This document shows, one piece after another, positions 16,724 through 26,033 of a stretch of 57,184 bases of DNA (positions within the stretch are counted from its first letter, which is position 1; every line of letters starts with the position of its first letter). A program made the position numbers and the translations under genes. The stretch covers positions 1 to 57,184 of the forward strand of contig NZ_JAESVB010000020.1 of NCBI RefSeq assembly GCF_020618775.1, read 5' to 3'. The DNA comes from Acidisoma silvae (lineage in GTDB: Bacteria > Pseudomonadota > Alphaproteobacteria > Acetobacterales > Acetobacteraceae). The notes beneath the pieces were generated by a model. It ran no database searches. It worked only from the letters and a program-made list of their open reading frames with translations, and was not told the origin of the DNA.

Positions 16724-16794
16724 TGTCAAAATCTTTCAGGGGAGATGTAGAAGGCCGTCGAAGTCGGCGAAGTGACTAAGCAGATGTCCGACTG

Positions 16795-17682
16795 TCACGG
16801 GCCTGCAAGGAGGATACGGGCGACATCAGCAGCGGCGTCGATCTGGGGCCAATGACCCGCGTCAAGGACGTGAAGGGAGGCATGTCCAGCATTCGCCCGC
16901 ATATACTCGGCGACACTGACATGGAGGTATGGGTCGTGCCTTCCCCAGATAAGCAGAAGCGGAACGTCCGAGCGTCGATATTCGAGCAAGCGTGCCGTGT
17001 TGGCGCTGACTTCGTCCGTCAATTGGTACGTCATTTGGGCGAAGGCGGGTCCAGCGCCCGGCCGCTGTCGGAAATTGTTGTCGATGATCGGCCCAAGAAA
17101 ATCCGTGTAGCGGGCCTTCTGTGCCTCAGAGAGGCCGATCTGCATCTGATCGCGCTGGAAGCCAAGAAGCCAAGCGAATTGCTGCGGGCTTGCCAGAAAA
17201 TGCTGGGTCAGCGCTTGGAGGCTCTTGTTCGAAAACAGCTCGATGAACTCGGGCACGCGCAGGCCGGGTGCATCGCCGTAGAATGCGTTCATCAAGCAGA
17301 CCGCAGCCGTTTGCTCGGGATACCTGAGGGCAAAGTTAACCGCGGCTGGACCGCCCGCGTCGTGACCGACCGGGATGATCTTATCCAGGTTCAACGCCTC
17401 AACGACGGCTTCCAGGTCGCCAAGCTGCTGATCAAAGCTGTAACGGGCCCCTTCGGGCTTGTCGGACGCGCCAAAGCCCAGGAAGTCGATCGCCACGGCC
17501 CGGCGCCCGGCCGCGGCCAAATGCGGGATCAGGTCGTCATAGATGTGGGAATTGTCCGGAAACCCGTGCAGCACGACGAATGCGGGTCCGTTGCCCGGAA
17601 AGTCGCGAACGCATAGGGCGCCAGGACCACGCTCAACACGGTGTTCTATAAATGGAGGTAGCGCGTATGACGATTCACTCAT
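16795..17682 (-). CDS. Alpha/beta hydrolase, dehalogenase/epoxide-hydrolase group
   Basis: 295 residues from ATG at 17682, with a GAGGGAG ribosome site. HGFPD at 39-43, GHDAGG with nucleophile D108, and AGHWPQ with the catalytic His near the C terminus. FLGFGASDKPEG is typical of haloalkane-dehalogenase-like members. The Asp nucleophile suggests hydrolysis of epoxides or halides. It lies between the aldo/keto reductase and the interrupted epoxide hydrolase, all on the minus strand. Confidence 0.85.
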   Translation of the reverse strand: MSESSYALPPFIEHRVERGPGALCVRDFPGNGPAFVVLHGFPDNSHIYDDLIPHLAAAGRRAVAIDFLGFGASDKPEGARYSFDQQLGDLEAVVEALNLDKIIPVGHDAGGPAAVNFALRYPEQTAAVCLMNAFYGDAPGLRVPEFIELFSNKSLQALTQHFLASPQQFAWLLGFQRDQMQIGLSEAQKARYTDFLGPIIDNNFRQRPGAGPAFAQMTYQLTDEVSANTARLLEYRRSDVPLLLIWGRHDPYLHVSVAEYMRANAGHASLHVLDAGHWPQIDAAADVARILLAGP

Positions 17683-17732
17683 GGTCCGCTCCCTCGCGGT
17701 TGGCAATTGAAGCTAGAATTTACGAGGCTATC

Positions 17733-18713
17733 TCAAACACGTTGCACCGAACGGAGGAACGTCACGAGTTGCTCGCTCACAAGGTCGGCTGCCTCGTGCT
17801 GGACCCAGTGGCCAATACCGTCGAGCTCCAGGCCGCCCATCAGGCCAGGTAGCCCCGCACGCATCTGGTCGATCGTCAGTGAATAGAGTTCCTTAAGCCC
17901 GTCTGCCTTGCCCCAGATGAAAAATGAGGGTTGGGCGATTTTGGCGCCCTTGAAGGCGGCAGATAAGGCGAAAAACGGTTCGGCGGCGCGATAGTAATTA
18001 AGGCCGCCGTGGAACCCCGTGCGCTGGAACTCGGTGACGTTGTGTTTGACGTAGTCCGGCTCCACCCAGGACGGCAAAGGCCCAGGTGCCCGCCGATGAA
18101 GGCTTCGGGACGGATCGAGTGGGCTTCATCGTTTATCAGCAGGGGCCGACCCGGACGCCCAATATAGGATCCCCGGAATAGTTACCGCTGCGTCAGCCCA
18201 AATCTGATCGGCGTCCGGCCGGATCTGTTCGAACATGTAGAAATTGTCTTGCTGACCCGATTTCCGCATGCGCTCAAAGACGCTGACTTCGCCCCGCGGC
18301 ACGTAGGGCACGCTCAGGCAGAACACCGCGGTGAACCTATCAGGGCGCATCATCGCGGCGTTCCAAGCGTGCGTCGCACCCCAGTCGTGGCCCACAATGA
18401 CCGCGCTCGGGATCTCCAAAGCGTCCAGCAGGCCGACGAAGTCGCCAGTGGTTTGCAGCGGCGTGTACAAGTTGGCGTCTGCTGGTGCCGAGCTGCGACC
18501 GTAACCGCGCATATCAGGAGCAATGGCCCTATACCCGGCAGACGCGACGGCTTTCATCTGTCGACGCCAGGTGTAGGCAGTGTCCGGAAATCCGTGACAG
18601 AACAGCACGGCTGGTCCGTCGCCCTGCTCGGTCACATGCAGCGAGATCCCGTTTGTCGCGATGTCGTATTCCTTCAGGCCACCGTCGGCCGTAATTGTCC
18701 TCGCTTCAGCCAT
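17733..18713 (-). pseudogene. Epoxide hydrolase interrupted by one in-frame TGA
   Basis: The two halves (195 residues from 18713, then from about 18125 to 17733) are in the same frame, separated only by TGA at 18126-18128 (codon 196). Read through, the product is 326 residues, a normal epoxide hydrolase length: HGFPD at 40-44, nucleophile D110 in GHDWG, cap FHGGLNYYR and C-terminal IGHWVQHE. The context DKR-stop-SPLDPSRS suggests an original TGG Trp. Coding character continues through the stop, so the change is recent: a nonsense mutation, a sequencing error, or less likely readthrough. Divergent from the LysR gene at 18934. Confidence 0.85.
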
Positions 18714-18933
18714 TCACCCCTCCACCAAGCTTGCGATAACGGTCGTGCGCATCAGAAAAAAGAGCGGCGCAAGCACTAAGCTCCTGCCCAATTCGGTTTC
18801 TAATGCCGGTCAAAACGCTGCCTTTGTCCCATCCGGCGTGGCGCTTTGCTGTCGGCGGGGCAAAGAATGATGTCTACCAAAATAAAACATAATCCCCTAA
18901 AAATGGGAACCTTCCTACCATTTTTCGGAAATA

Positions 18934-19830
18934 ATGATGGATCGCCTGGACTCGATGTCGATGCTTGTCGCTGTCTCCGAGGCGGGGAGCCTGTCGGCCG
19001 CTGCCCGACGTCTCGACACGCCGCTCACCACCGTCAGCCGGAAGATCTCTGTCTTGGAGGAACACCTCAAGACGCAGCTTCTGACACGGTCTAGTCGTAG
19101 CATCAGCCTGACGGATGCTGGCAAATCCTACGTGGCGGCCTGCAAGCGAATTCTTGAAGACGTGAGCGAAGCAGAGCGAACCGCCGCTGGAGAATACACG
19201 GCGCCGAAGGGCGACCTGAGTATTACGTCGCCCATCGTTTTCGGCCGTCTGCATCTGGTGCCCGTGCTCGCTGACTTTCTTCGAGCCTATCCGGATATTG
19301 ACGTCCGCCTGACGCTCAGCAACCGACAGGTCAGTCTGACCGAGGAAGGAATCGATGCGGCGCTGCGCGTTGGGAACTTGCCGGATAGCAGGATGATAGC
19401 GACGCGCGTCGGCACGGTAAGCCGTGTTTTTGCGGCCAGCCCAGGATATCTCCAAATCCGAGGTGTTCCGTTAACACCTGGGGATCTTGTCGGACATGAC
19501 TGCATTGGCGTTGAGGGTTTTACCGGTTCAGGTTTCTGGAGCCTTGCCGACGGCGTCGAGATACCGGTTCGCTATCGCCTCATTGTCAATTCGACGGACG
19601 CTGCGTGTGAGGCGGCGAAGGAGGGTATGGGAATTGTCTCAGTCTTTTCTCATCATGTCGCTCAGGACTTCCGGGATGGCACCCTGATTTCGGTGTTGCC
19701 GGATTTCAAGCGAGAAACGCTTCCGATCAGCCTCGTCAGAGAGTCGGGAGAGTATTTGCCGCTGAAACTGCGCGCGTTTCTGGACTTTTTCACGCCGCGT
19801 TTGAAAGCGCGGCTCTCTGAGAGAGCCTGA
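18934..19830 (+). CDS. LysR-family regulator, divergent from the hydrolase run
   Basis: 298 residues; ATG at 18934, or 18937 directly after. Helix-turn-helix at about 5-62 (SLSAAARRLDTPLTTVSRKIS) and a CrgA-like effector domain (KGDLSITSPIVFGRLHLVPVLADF). It faces the interrupted epoxide hydrolase across a 220-bp gap and so probably controls the hydrolase/aldo-keto reductase genes. Confidence 0.87.
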   Translation: MMDRLDSMSMLVAVSEAGSLSAAARRLDTPLTTVSRKISVLEEHLKTQLLTRSSRSISLTDAGKSYVAACKRILEDVSEAERTAAGEYTAPKGDLSITSPIVFGRLHLVPVLADFLRAYPDIDVRLTLSNRQVSLTEEGIDAALRVGNLPDSRMIATRVGTVSRVFAASPGYLQIRGVPLTPGDLVGHDCIGVEGFTGSGFWSLADGVEIPVRYRLIVNSTDAACEAAKEGMGIVSVFSHHVAQDFRDGTLISVLPDFKRETLPISLVRESGEYLPLKLRAFLDFFTPRLKARLSERA

Positions 19831-19956
19831 GCGATCTATTTCCTCTTAGAACTCTAGCGTAGCTAACGTCTGCTTTCGGGAACCGACCGGATATGCCTGT
19901 ACGACCTGGAAGGGTCGAGGGTAGCCCTGCGAGTCAAGCCAGGGCTACCCAGCGGC

Positions 19957-20589
19957 TCAAATTTCTGTCCGTTCCGCGAGCGTCAGCGCATCCTCGACGT
20001 CGACGCCCAGATATCTCACGGTGCTTTCGATCTTTGTATGGCCAAGCAGCAATTGAACGGCCCGCAAATTGCCGGTGGCCTTATAGATGATCGATGCTTT
20101 CGTTCGCCGGAGCGAATGCGTGCCGTAGTCCTCCCGGCGAAGGCCGATACCTTCAACCCATTCGTCAACGAGCCGAGCATATTGACGGGTGCCAATATGT
20201 TCTTCGTGATTGGTTCGGCTAGGAAAGACATAGTCTTCAAGCGTGCCGCCACGCCGCTCCAGCCACGCCTGGAGGCTGGCCCGCGCCGCTTCTAGCAGTT
20301 CGAATTGAACCGGGCGGCCAGTTTTCTTTTGGGTGACAGTCGCGCGCAACCGGATGCGACCTCCACTCACCAGATCGCTGATCCGCATTCGAACGATGTC
20401 GCAGCCTCGAAGCTTACTGTCTATCGCCAAGTCAAACATGGCCCGGTCACGCATGCGCCGGTGGCTATCCAACCAAAATCGGATAGCCCAGACCTGCTGC
20501 GGCTTGAGCGCCCTTTTGGCACCCACCATGCGTCCCGCGTTCCAAGGACGCCGCTCCTTGGTCGCCGGATCAAACTCCGAATACCCCAT
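19957..20589 (-). CDS. Short tyrosine recombinase/integrase
   Basis: 210 residues, catalytic domain only. Signature residues are R61 (SKLRGCDIV), Lys around 88-89 (TQKKTG), H158 and R161 (HSLRRT), H184 (LLGHTKI) and nucleophile Y193 (VRYLGV). All are present, so it should be active. Full-length integrases carry an extra N-terminal arm/core-binding domain of about 100 residues, absent here. Start ATG 20589 has a strong AGGAGG site. No flanking tRNA or attachment-site duplication is visible, so whether it belongs to a mobile island is open. Confidence 0.88.
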   Translation of the reverse strand: MGYSEFDPATKERRPWNAGRMVGAKRALKPQQVWAIRFWLDSHRRMRDRAMFDLAIDSKLRGCDIVRMRISDLVSGGRIRLRATVTQKKTGRPVQFELLEAARASLQAWLERRGGTLEDYVFPSRTNHEEHIGTRQYARLVDEWVEGIGLRREDYGTHSLRRTKASIIYKATGNLRAVQLLLGHTKIESTVRYLGVDVEDALTLAERTEI

Positions 20590-20869
20590 GCTATCCTCCT
20601 GTCGGCCACTTTGGCCGAAGGAAATCTACAAGATCGACGGCTGGCTGCGCCGAACAGGATATGTGGCTCTCTTTGGTGACGGGGGGAGAGCTGAATGTCT
20701 CCTTATAAGATTCGGTCGCGAAGAAGCAGACGCTCCCTCTATTATGATCAGTTGCTGGGGCTACGGTTCGCACCGGCACTCGATAACACTTTGCTAAGAA
20801 ACACTGAAGCGCATCTCACTGCTTGGACGGCAGATAGCAGTCAGACTGCCGTCCAACCTAAAGTGTCTC

Positions 20870-21607
20870 TCAGTATTGAGAAACTCCGCCGTCAACATCC
20901 AGTTCAATGCCCGTGATGTAGGCACTGTCGTCGGATGCCAGGAAGACTGCCGCTTTACCCAGATCGTCGGGAGTGCCAAGCCGCGAGAGGGGGATCGTGT
21001 TGATAATGCCATTATGCGCTGCACCGGGAATTAACGCCTGTAGGCCCGGCGTCAGAGTGTGACCGGGGCTCAACACGTTAATTCGGATGTTCAAGTCCTT
21101 GGTGTCGTGCAACCACCCTCGAGCCAAGTTACGAACGGCGGCTTTAGTCGAGGAATATACCGACATGTTTGGAATGCCGATCGAGCCAGCGATTGAGCCG
21201 GTGAAGATTACCGACGCACCCTTCGGCAGCAATGGAAGGGCCTTCTGGAAAGCAAAGAGCAGACCCTTGACGTTAACGTTGTAGGTCTTGTCGAAATGCT
21301 CTTCGGTTATCTCCTTGACGTTCATAAATTCATAAAATCCGGCATTGAGCGCCAGCACGTCGATCCGGCCAGCCTTCTCCTGGACAATCCTGTAAAGGAC
21401 GTCGAGGTCAGCAAGATTGCCGGCATCGCCCTGGATGCCAATAGTGTCATTGCCGATCTCGGCTACGGCTTTATCGAGTTCTGATTGCCGACGGCCAGTA
21501 ATGAACACGCGCGCCCCTTCATTTGCGAACGCCTTCGCTATCCCAAGGCCAATACCAGCGCTGGCACCGGTCACGACTGCAATTTTGCCTTCTAGCTTCG
21601 GTCTCAT
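20870..21607 (-). CDS. SDR-family oxidoreductase
   Basis: 245 residues from ATG at 21607, with GAGGG upstream. TGASAGIG near 13-20, NAG in LALNAGF, catalytic Ser in FTGSIAGSIG and YSSTK further on, and ITGIELDVDGGVSQY at the end. Classical SDR, standing alone between the integrase and a receiver gene. SDRs of this type are commonly under LysR/TetR control, but no regulator is adjacent. Substrate unknown. Confidence 0.88.
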   Translation of the reverse strand: MRPKLEGKIAVVTGASAGIGLGIAKAFANEGARVFITGRRQSELDKAVAEIGNDTIGIQGDAGNLADLDVLYRIVQEKAGRIDVLALNAGFYEFMNVKEITEEHFDKTYNVNVKGLLFAFQKALPLLPKGASVIFTGSIAGSIGIPNMSVYSSTKAAVRNLARGWLHDTKDLNIRINVLSPGHTLTPGLQALIPGAAHNGIINTIPLSRLGTPDDLGKAAVFLASDDSAYITGIELDVDGGVSQY

Positions 21608-22004
21608 CAGTTTTCCCTCAAAAATTCGTTGTTCCGCCAATCCGGTTTATTTCGGACACGAGCGTTGGTGCGCCGAATGACGCCTTCGCTTCGAATGAGG
21701 GATTGCGAGAGCAGACTGTAGGGAGTCGGGGGGACTAATGCATATTCCAGCGCGGAATGGCGACAGAGTTGAAGGGCTGCATGATAACGCGCTGCCTTGC
21801 AGGGTCGCGAATTGGCCCGGCCTGGGCGATCTTCGTGCAACCCTAGATCTGCGGAATGCAGGCCACCCTCGACCAGCGGACAGCATCACTCTTTGTCTTC
21901 AGCACGCCCGCCTGAGGATAGCGCGAGCGCGGTCTATTGCTTTCACGACAGAACACCGATTTGCAAACTGGCGACGAATTGCGATTGGCCGGCGGAAGCC
22001 GTAG
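21608..22004. other. Intergenic region, nothing recognised
   Basis: 397 bases upstream of the SDR gene. Frames on both strands are low-complexity Arg/Pro-rich shadows. No repeat, terminator or operator is clear. Confidence 0.4.
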
Positions 22005-22412
22005 CTAGACGCGCACCTCGCTCCGAAGCGAATTGTTTGAAGCGTGCTTGGCGGCTGCCTGATTTATGCTGTCTGTAAGCTCGGTCAGGTGGAACGGCTT
22101 TGGGAGGAACTCGTGAGGCTGTCGCAGAGCAGCTAGCCGCTCCGACAGGCTCGCCGCATATCCCGAGACGACGACAACTGCGATATTCGGCAAAATCGCT
22201 CTCGCGCAGGCTACAAGATCAACACCATCGCGAAGCCCAGGCATTTGGACGTCACTCACTAAAATGTCGAAAGCCTCGGACTGACGAAGGTGACCCAATG
22301 CGTCATCGCCGCTTTCCGCCTCGACAACGTCAAACCCCTCATCACGAAGGAATTCCGCCGCAAGAAACCGAATAGTCTCTTCATCATCGACCAGAAGAAG
22401 CCGTTTCATCAT
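22005..22412 (-). CDS. Stand-alone response-regulator receiver (CheY-like)
   Basis: 135 residues from the ATG pair at 22412/22409. Acidic pocket D9-D10, phosphoacceptor D54 (LVSDVQMPG), S83 as the switch Ser/Thr and K105 (FLPKPF). There is no output domain. No cognate kinase is adjacent; the nearest kinases are at 44-47 kb. Similar single receivers in Alphaproteobacteria often partner HWE or hybrid kinases. Confidence 0.88.
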   Translation of the reverse strand: MMKRLLLVDDEETIRFLAAEFLRDEGFDVVEAESGDDALGHLRQSEAFDILVSDVQMPGLRDGVDLVACARAILPNIAVVVVSGYAASLSERLAALRQPHEFLPKPFHLTELTDSINQAAAKHASNNSLRSEVRV

Positions 22413-22547
22413 TATGCCCTGTCCTGCCAACAAAGGTCGGCTTGTAGACAAAAGGCCTTCAGAAAAAATAAACAACCCAAGCTCGCGTGACCGTGTCGAT
22501 TCGACGGCATTGTGACATAACGGCTGACGCAGATCCTGGGTTGAAGA

Positions 22548-22967
22548 TTATCGCCATGCGTCGATCAGCAGGGCTAGACCGCCTTCATCGACCAGCTCAG
22601 CTGCTTCGTCGGCCCGAAACCACAACCGTTCTCGCTCGGCGCTTTCCCGCCATTTGATGGCCTCCATCGTTACCCGCAGGGGATAAACTTCGACAAGGCA
22701 GAGGCGTATAGCGCCATTAGGCATGACCTTAGGGTAGGGATAGGCTCCGAGCGGTTTTTTCTTGATGACGCCCTTCACCCCGGCCTCTTGGAATGCCTCA
22801 ATTTCTGCGACCCGATGAGGCTTCTTGCCGAACATCGGCCAGCCCTTTGGAATGACCCAACGCCCCGTGTCGCGGCTGGTGATGAGCAAGATCTCGACCC
22901 CGTGCCGTCCCATACGGTAGGGCAAAGCACCATATTGAAGATCCGTGTCACGGTCAGATTTGGGCAT
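22548..22967 (-). CDS. Nudix protein with degenerate box (DIPP-like)
   Basis: 139 residues. The Nudix box spans G42-V64 but departs from GX5EX7REUXEEXGU: K48 replaces the first Glu, I56 replaces Arg and Q60 the first Glu of the EE pair, while E57 and E61 remain. The surrounding RWVIPKGWP and PNGAIRLCLVEVYPL resemble the diphosphoinositol/dinucleotide polyphosphate (DIPP) group. Metal binding and activity may be altered. It lies 88 bases downstream of the PiT transporter gene on the same strand. A paralogue is at 26034. Confidence 0.78.
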   Translation of the reverse strand: MPKSDRDTDLQYGALPYRMGRHGVEILLITSRDTGRWVIPKGWPMFGKKPHRVAEIEAFQEAGVKGVIKKKPLGAYPYPKVMPNGAIRLCLVEVYPLRVTMEAIKWRESAERERLWFRADEAAELVDEGGLALLIDAWR

Positions 22968-23055
22968 GTGTCTGATCGAGCAATTTTGGTGCCATTTTTG
23001 ACGGAAGCCCTCCTGGGCGGGTCATACTGCTCCCAATGTGCGGATGCGCACTGGT

Positions 23056-24066
23056 TTAGCGGATCGCCAGAGACGCGAGCCAATAGCAGGCAACCGCCAT
23101 GAGGGCCGAGGCAGGCAGCGTGATAACCCAGGCGACCACGATATTCCGGGCGACACCCCATCGGACGGCGGAGACACGCCGGGCGGCACCAACGCCAATG
23201 ACGGATCCGGTGATGGTGTGGGTTGTGGAGACTGGGATGCCGAGCCAGGTGGCACCGAATAGCGCGATGGCGCCGCCGCTCTCGGCGCAGAAGCCTTGAA
23301 CGGGTGTCAGATGGGTAATGCGGGACCCGACGGTGCGCACGATACGCCAGCCCCCGCAGAGGGTTCCGAGCGCCATGGCCGACTGGCAGCTCAGCACGAT
23401 CCAGAGCGGGACATGAAAGGGGCCGGTCAGCAGGCCCTGAGAATAGAGCAGGACCGTGATGATCCCCATGGTTTTCTGGGCATCGTTGCCGCCATGGGCC
23501 AAGCTGAGGAGCGCTGATGAGACAAGCTGGAGGTAGCGAAACCGCCGATCGACCGCGAAGGGCGTGGACCTGAGGCAGGCCCAAGAGACGGCCAGGACCA
23601 ATAGCATTGCCAGGATAAGGCCGGTAAAGGGCGAGAGAACGATGGCCGCCCCGATTTTGGCGAGACCACCCCAGACAATGGCGGATAGCCCTACCTTGGC
23701 AACCCCGGCGCCGACCAAGCCGCCCACCAGAGCGTGGCTACTGCTGGAGGGGATGCCCAGCCACCAGGTCAGCAGATTCCAGGTGATCGCGCCGAACAGC
23801 GCCGCGAAGATGACGACGGGGTCAACGATAGCGGCATGGACTACGCCGCTGCCCATCGTCGCTGCAACATGCAGGCCGAAGACGGTGAAGGCGATGAAGT
23901 TGAAGAAGGCCGCCCAGACCACCGCCGTGACCGGTCGAAGGACCCGTGTGGAAACAATGGTCGCGATTGAATTCGCGCTGTCGTGGAGCCCGTTGAGGAA
24001 GTCGAAAATCAGGGCCACGGCGACCAGGAAGACGAGCACAGGCGTGCCAACGATCATGCCGTTCAT
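23056..24066 (-). CDS. pit: PiT-family inorganic phosphate transporter
   Basis: 336 residues, about ten membrane helices, with the two duplicated PiT signatures: FDFLNGLHDSANSIATIVS near the N terminus and LAHGGNDAQKTMGII in the middle, plus GIPVSTTHTITGSV. It takes up metal-phosphate complexes with proton symport at the inner membrane. It starts 12 bases after the DUF47 gene, the standard PiT-accessory arrangement. Shorter than E. coli PitA (about 500), as is usual for this Pit subgroup. Confidence 0.93.
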   Translation of the reverse strand: MNGMIVGTPVLVFLVAVALIFDFLNGLHDSANSIATIVSTRVLRPVTAVVWAAFFNFIAFTVFGLHVAATMGSGVVHAAIVDPVVIFAALFGAITWNLLTWWLGIPSSSSHALVGGLVGAGVAKVGLSAIVWGGLAKIGAAIVLSPFTGLILAMLLVLAVSWACLRSTPFAVDRRFRYLQLVSSALLSLAHGGNDAQKTMGIITVLLYSQGLLTGPFHVPLWIVLSCQSAMALGTLCGGWRIVRTVGSRITHLTPVQGFCAESGGAIALFGATWLGIPVSTTHTITGSVIGVGAARRVSAVRWGVARNIVVAWVITLPASALMAVACYWLASLAIR

Positions 24067-24078
24067 ATCGATGGCCGC

Positions 24079-24717
24079 CTAAACCTGCTCGACCACGATA
24101 CCGTCGATGACATCAACCACGTCCTCGCAGCGATCGACCACAGCCTCCACGAGGTCATAGACCTTCTCGACCGTCAGCTTGTAGCCGGGTGACGTGTCAC
24201 TTACGAAAAGGGTCCTAAGGCCATTGTCCAGGAAATCGTCGGCTTCGCTCTCGATGGCCCGAACGGCGACCGACATGGCCGACAGACGCTCTGAACTCCG
24301 CTGGATAGAGCCGAGCAGCGGCATGGCATCCCGTATTGCTGTCGTCGCGCGGACGGCACAATCCGCCATGCCCTGCATCTCAGGGGTAAAATCCACACCG
24401 TAACGCATGACCCGCTTGCCGGTGTCTTTCATGAGGTCGATCGTGTCGTCGAGCGCCGTGATGAGGTCCAGGATCTGGGACCGGTCAAATGGGGTGACGA
24501 AGGTACGATGGATGGCGAGCACCGTCTCGCGCGCGATGTCGTCGGCCGCATCTTCTAGCCGGTTGATCTCCGCCACGTGCTTCTCCGCCTGGCCATCTCC
24601 GGACATGAGCGCCCGGAAGGCGACGGCGGCGGGCACGATCAGTTCCGAATGCTTGGTGAACCGTGTGATGAACTGTCCGTCCTGGGGCATGATGGCGCGG
24701 AAGGCTCGAAGAAACAT
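24079..24717 (-). CDS. DUF47/PhoU-like Pit accessory protein
   Basis: 212 residues from ATG at 24717, with GGAG 8 bases upstream. All-helical with repeated PhoU-like motifs: EINRLEDAADDIARETVLAI, ALDDTIDLMKDTGKR and AIESEADDF, ending with YDLVEAVVDRCEDVVDVID. The ExxxD clusters bind metals in PhoU-like proteins. It is directly upstream of the Pit transporter and is expected to gate it. Confidence 0.92.
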   Translation of the reverse strand: MFLRAFRAIMPQDGQFITRFTKHSELIVPAAVAFRALMSGDGQAEKHVAEINRLEDAADDIARETVLAIHRTFVTPFDRSQILDLITALDDTIDLMKDTGKRVMRYGVDFTPEMQGMADCAVRATTAIRDAMPLLGSIQRSSERLSAMSVAVRAIESEADDFLDNGLRTLFVSDTSPGYKLTVEKVYDLVEAVVDRCEDVVDVIDGIVVEQV

Positions 24718-24827
24718 GCGAGATTCTCCAGGGGCGGCGCCAAACGGGCGCACCTGCGAAGGGAATTTAGACATTGATCAACAGTCTGTACCGCTTTCGC
24801 AGCGCATGCGAGACTAAACGAGGAAAC

Positions 24828-25112
24828 TTAGAAGGTGCTGACGGCCAGACCGATGACGTAACAGATGGCTGTGCCAATGAGACCGAAGATATAAAACAGA
24901 GCGGTGCCGACAGGCCGAGCAAGCGGGAGCGCGGGCCGATCTGCTGGATTGGTGGCGCGGTATCCAACGAGCCAGGCGGCAGCGACCAAGCCAAGCCACC
25001 ACCAGTCGACATGGCCCAGCCCCATCAAGGCGCTGATGGCCGCACAGAGTGCCATGATGAGATTGCCCGCCTGCGCGTGGAGCAATCGTAAGGCGCTCAC
25101 GCGCATTGCCAT
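24828..25112 (-). CDS. Small membrane protein, unknown function
   Basis: 94 residues with two or three hydrophobic segments: NLIMALCAAISALMGL, WLGLVAAAWLVGY and ALFYIFGLIGTAICYVIGL. The charged link RATNPADRP lies between them. I do not recognise a family. It lies between the frameshifted mgtC and the DUF47 gene on the same strand, so it may be part of an ion-homeostasis operon. ATG at 25112; weak ribosome site. Confidence 0.55.
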   Translation of the reverse strand: MAMRVSALRLLHAQAGNLIMALCAAISALMGLGHVDWWWLGLVAAAWLVGYRATNPADRPALPLARPVGTALFYIFGLIGTAICYVIGLAVSTF

Positions 25113-25145
25113 GTCACGGGCAGGCCCCCTTCAAAGATCGCAGCG

Positions 25146-25909
25146 CTATTCCAGATCCTCGCCATCGCTCGTGGTGGCGACCCGGAGCACACCCTCGACC
25201 TCGGTCAATCTGGCGATGAGATGCTCGATGGGACGTTTGCCTTTCACCTGCATGGACAGGGTGACCGCTTCCCTGAAGCGTCTGCCGTCCAACCCATGTG
25301 CGTTGTCCTCGGTCTCCTCGCGTGCTTCGGCGAGACCGTCACGGTCGATCCGGACGCGGTCGATGGCGAAGCGGAGTTCGGTACAGCGGATCAGGATCTG
25401 ACGGAGAATACCCCGCCCATCTGATAGGAAATCTGCAGGTCGTTGGTGATGCGGCGTGGCTTGGGCAGCCGTTCCACGAGCTTCGGGAAGACCAGCATGA
25501 CGATGAAATGGGCAACCGTGGTGGCGACCGCCAGAATCGGCAGACCCGCGCCACAGGCCATGCCGAGGGCCGCCGTGACCCAGACAGAGGCTGCTGTCGT
25601 GAGCCCCCGGACCACGTCCCGCCGCATGAAGATAACCCCGGCGCCGATGAAACCGATGCCTGAGACGACCTGAGCCGCCACACGCGACGGGTCGAGGACC
25701 ACGCGATAGGTCTCGAGCACATCCATGAACCCGTATTTGGAGACGAGCATAAACAAGGCTGCGGCGACCCCAACCAGCGTATAGGTCCGAAGCCCGGCCG
25801 CCTTCTGCCGGATCTCCCGCTCAAGTCCAATCAAAGCCGAGAGGACGAAGGCAAGCCCCAACTCGCCCAACTGCATCCAGCCTTGACCGGCTAGTTCACC
25901 CAAGGTCAA
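25146..25909 (-). pseudogene. mgtC: mgtC/sapB-family gene with a single-base frameshift
   Basis: The first 172 codons give a normal MgtC membrane domain (FVLSALIGLEREIRQKAAGLRT, SGIGFIGAGVIF, TAASVWVTAALG) and end early at a TGA after ISYQMGGVFSVRS. In the next frame the expected C-terminal domain continues without gap: GILRQILIRCTELRFAIDR and on to TTSDGEDLE, stop at 25146. The shift falls in the GGGCGGGG run near 25418-25425 and needs one extra base to restore about 254 residues. MgtC proteins modulate F-type ATP synthase and Mg2+/phosphate stress. Either a true pseudogene or a homopolymer error. The start is TTG 25909 or ATG 25876. Confidence 0.85.
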
Positions 25910-26033
25910 CGCGCCTCACTCCTATCTATCGAGACGGGAAGACTTTCCTCCATCAGGACCGTAGTGTCACCTGAGCCCAGCAAATCCAGCCGAATGGCTT
26001 GCGTTTGGTGGAAAACCTCCCCATTCCAAAAAG

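Noticed and set aside
22775-23584. Minus-strand frame of 269 codons overlapping pit and the Nudix gene
   Set aside because: Out of frame with both; low-complexity shadow.
25339-25830. Alternative minus-strand frame over mgtC
   Set aside because: It is a third frame; the mgtC C terminus is in a different one and shows family motifs.
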